This document shows, one piece after another, positions 62,707 through 64,000 of a DNA stretch of 64,000 bases. Source of the DNA: Lachnospiraceae bacterium (GTDB taxonomy: Bacteria > Bacillota > Clostridia > Lachnospirales > Lachnospiraceae); contig JAAWJI010000010.1 in the NCBI GenBank assembly GCA_022796795.1, forward strand, positions 28,956-92,955, read 5' to 3'. The notes beneath the pieces were generated by a model, which saw only the letters and a list, made by a program, of their open reading frames with translations, was not told where the DNA came from and searched no databases. Made by a program: the position numbers and the translations under genes. How positions within the stretch are numbered: position 1 is the first letter of the stretch; each line of letters opens with the position of its first letter.

Positions 62707-62896
62707 AAATCGGATAAAAGAATATAGAGCAAAATACGACATGAAGCAGGAAGATTTGGCTAAACTTGTAGGAGTTCGCAGAGAAACTATTGGAAATCTT
62801 GAAAAGGGTAAATATAATCCCTCATTGGTTTTGGCATGGAACATTGCAAAGGTATTTAATGTTTCAATCGAAGAAGTTTTTACTGTTGAAGAGTAG
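62699..62896 (+). CDS. XRE family transcriptional regulator
   Basis: 65 residues, almost only an [41 protein letters not shown]. YozG-like minimal regulator. Starts inside the end of the membrane-protein gene, so translation is coupled. Likely binds the dyad at 62292-62324. Confidence 0.88.
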   Translation: MIKNRIKEYRAKYDMKQEDLAKLVGVRRETIGNLEKGKYNPSLVLAWNIAKVFNVSIEEVFTVEE

Positions 62897-63112
62897 AGTC
62901 AATCAGGGGGCGGGAAAACCGCCTAAAGTGTTGCCGTCCCTTTGAATTATAAATGCAACCATAAATCATGTATTACTCCATGTGGGAGAAAGGGGGAATC
63001 CAAACCTTTTGTCCGGATATATAATAAAGCAACGACAATCGGGATTTATAGGAGACAGTTATGTGATAAAATAGCTGTTATTTCTATAAATAACCAGGAG
63101 ATAAGAAATTTT

Positions 63113-63415
63113 ATGAAACTGAAAAAGGCAATGATAGTATTCGGTACTGTCTGTATATTGAATACAATGGTTACGGGATTCGGTTCCGGTTCTGAGTCTG
63201 CTGCTAAAACAGATGTATTTGACATAAAGGATTTGCCGATGATTGTTTCATTTTTTCTTGTTTGTGTTTATCTTGTTGTACTGTTTGTCATGCTTTTTAT
63301 CCATGGAGGAAAAAAGCGGATACAGGTGAAAGCAACAGATGTCACCCGTAAAATAAATCCAAAGCTGGGGTGTTTGGGAGTATTAGGATTTTTGGGATTA
63401 TGCTTGCCGCACTGA
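63113..63415 (+). CDS. Small membrane protein of the second cassette
   Basis: 100 residues: hydrophobic N-terminus (about 6-24, signal or anchor), a linker, and a second helix (about 43-66). The C-terminal end KINPKLGCLGVLGFLGL looks like the start of a DUF3796-type protein cut short by a stop at 63413. AGGAG is 12 nt upstream of ATG 63113. It overlaps the next frame by 46 bp, so the two could be one frameshifted gene. Confidence 0.5.
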   Translation: MKLKKAMIVFGTVCILNTMVTGFGSGSESAAKTDVFDIKDLPMIVSFFLVCVYLVVLFVMLFIHGGKKRIQVKATDVTRKINPKLGCLGVLGFLGLCLPH

Positions 63416-63573
63416 TCATTCTTTGTCAGGGGAAATTTTTGGGAAACCTTGAGTACACCCTGATTGCTGCGATTATTATCCTATCCCTTGCATTGGGTAT
63501 GGGGATTTTCCTCTCTGAATATTTGCTGTTCCGGTATTACCATGACGATCAGGCAGAGGAAGGCGAGGAATAG
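63370..63573 (+). CDS. Small membrane protein, possible frameshifted continuation
   Basis: 67 residues from GTG 63370 (ATG 63400 is an alternative), two helices and an acidic tail (HDDQAEEGEE). Lies in another frame than the preceding gene and directly before an XRE gene (3 bp gap). If the two frames were joined they would give a membrane protein of about 150 residues. Function unknown. Confidence 0.5.
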   Translation: MFGSIRIFGIMLAALIILCQGKFLGNLEYTLIAAIIILSLALGMGIFLSEYLLFRYYHDDQAEEGEE

Positions 63574-63576
63574 GAT

Positions 63577-63810
63577 ATGGCAGAATTTGAATGCAGATTA
63601 AAAAAGTACCGGCAAATGAAAGACTTGACACAGGAGCAGATGGCAGAAAAAGTAGGCGTTCGCCGGGAAACAATTAGGCGCCTGGAAAAAGCGCAATATA
63701 ATCCGTCATTAAATCTGGTAATTGATATTTTCAGGGCTGTAGAAGCCCCTATTGAAGAAATTTATGTTTTAAACAATAGAATTACGCTTTCCCAAATTCT
63801 ATTGTCGTGA
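63577..63810 (+). CDS. XRE family transcriptional regulator
   Basis: 77 residues; HTH region [39 protein letters not shown] is close to the regulator at 62699 (shared VGVRRETI and YNPSL). Paralogue in a second membrane-protein + XRE cassette. The last 15 residues (NNRITLSQILLS) extend beyond the domain. GAGGAATAG ribosome site. Confidence 0.86.
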   Translation: MAEFECRLKKYRQMKDLTQEQMAEKVGVRRETIRRLEKAQYNPSLNLVIDIFRAVEAPIEEIYVLNNRITLSQILLS

Positions 63811-63885
63811 ATATAATAGAATCCACGTTTTGCGAAAATTCTTTTGTAATGAATAATAGAATCTACGCTCTGCGAGGATTTTATT
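63809..63885 (+). repeat. Two imperfect tandem repeats, 40 bp apart
   Basis: TAATAGAATCCACGTTTTGCG and a variant TAATAGAATCTACGCTCTGCG start 40 bp apart. Each can form a small hairpin with changed but still pairing bases (TTTT/AAAA in one, CTC/GAG in the other) followed by T-rich DNA. They may be tandem weak terminators before the response regulator gene. Confidence 0.45.
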
Positions 63886-63967
63886 ATTATGAACAAAAAT
63901 CTGCCCGCTGTAACATTTCGCGGACATTTGCTTGTTATACTATGTAAAAAAGCAGAGGAGTGTGGAT

Positions 63968-64000
63968 ATGAAAAAGATCTTGCTGGTAGAGGATGACGAC
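63968..64000 (+). CDS. Response regulator, N-terminus only
   Basis: Eleven codons before the window ends: MKKILLVEDDD, the classic start of a receiver domain with the acidic pocket. GGAGTGTGG is upstream. Probably an OmpR-type two-component regulator; the rest is outside the window. Confidence 0.75.
   Translation, partial: MKKILLVEDDD

Noticed and set aside
1..64000. tRNA, rRNA, CRISPR, prophage and intact insertion sequences
   Set aside because: Scanned by eye for repeats with regular spacing, CCA-ended cloverleaf sequences, transposase and integrase motifs; none was convincing apart from the intron relic.

Overview
The window reads as chromosomal DNA of a spore-forming, anaerobic Gram-positive of the class Clostridia, most likely a Lachnospiraceae-type gut bacterium. 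This rests on moderate GC with low-GC intergenic promoters, strong AGGAGG-type ribosome sites, frequent TTG/GTG starts, a division/cell-wall cluster running straight into spoIIGA-sigE-sigG, a GGGtGRT/Fe-S scaffold pair, and TRAP and Nik-type transporters. Nearly all genes are on the + strand. No rRNA, tRNA, CRISPR array, insertion sequence or phage module was seen. I name taxa from gene content only.

Layout: (1) 1-4.3 kb: the end of a uroporphyrinogen-decarboxylase/corrinoid-methyltransferase-like gene, a complete TRAP transporter (dctP-dctQ-dctM) and a FadR-type regulator with its own promoter and operator. (2) 4.8-9.6 kb: branched-chain amino acid genes leuB-ilvD-ilvB behind a clear promoter. 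(3) 9.7-14.7 kb: an L,D-transpeptidase, then the tightly overlapped serC-serA-DUF1015 operon. (4) 14.7-21.1 kb: pyrH-frr-uppS-cdsA-rseP-ychF-lgt (translation recycling, lipid carrier and phospholipid synthesis, envelope proteolysis, lipoprotein maturation). dxr is not in its common slot between cdsA and rseP. (5) 21.2-27.3 kb: a PLD-family protein, then an accessory island with a LysR regulator, an orphan TRAP binding protein, an HpcH/HpaI aldolase, a triose-phosphate-isomerase-like protein and a ribulose-phosphate-3-epimerase-like protein. (6) 27.4-43.9 kb: dxr and the dcw/sporulation cluster mraZ-rsmH-ftsL-ftsI-spoVD-mraY-murD-ftsW-murA-ftsQ-ftsZ-spoIIGA-sigE. (7) 44-53.4 kb: acetyltransferase, metallophosphoesterase, sigG, ymxH, nrdR, yqeG, aminopeptidase P, an FAD oxidoreductase, a FUSC-like membrane protein, and the Fe-S scaffold/GGGtGRT pair. 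(8) 53.4-59.7 kb: a group II intron relic, then a consensus promoter, a cobalamin riboswitch with terminator, and a five-gene NikABCDE-type ABC importer. (9) 59.7-64 kb: small regulatory cassettes: an HTH protein, an ECF sigma factor with a membrane protein and a double zinc-ribbon protein, two small-membrane-protein + XRE-regulator cassettes, and the start of a response regulator.

How the parts work together: most of the window is core envelope, division and sporulation machinery, with the regulation readable in the DNA. MraZ boxes lie just downstream of the mraZ promoter. A terminator hairpin overlaps the spoVD ribosome site. A triple direct repeat precedes the ftsZ promoter. A wide-spacer promoter with an upstream Spo0A-box-like site precedes spoIIGA. 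The accessory parts are more speculative. The best candidate for something under-described is the B12-riboswitch-controlled Nik-type importer. By my unaided alignment its binding protein lacks the histidine that binds metal in E. coli NikA. Other candidates are the sugar-phosphate-like island with a TRAP binding protein but no TRAP membrane subunits, the GGGtGRT pair, and the duplicated membrane-protein/XRE cassettes.
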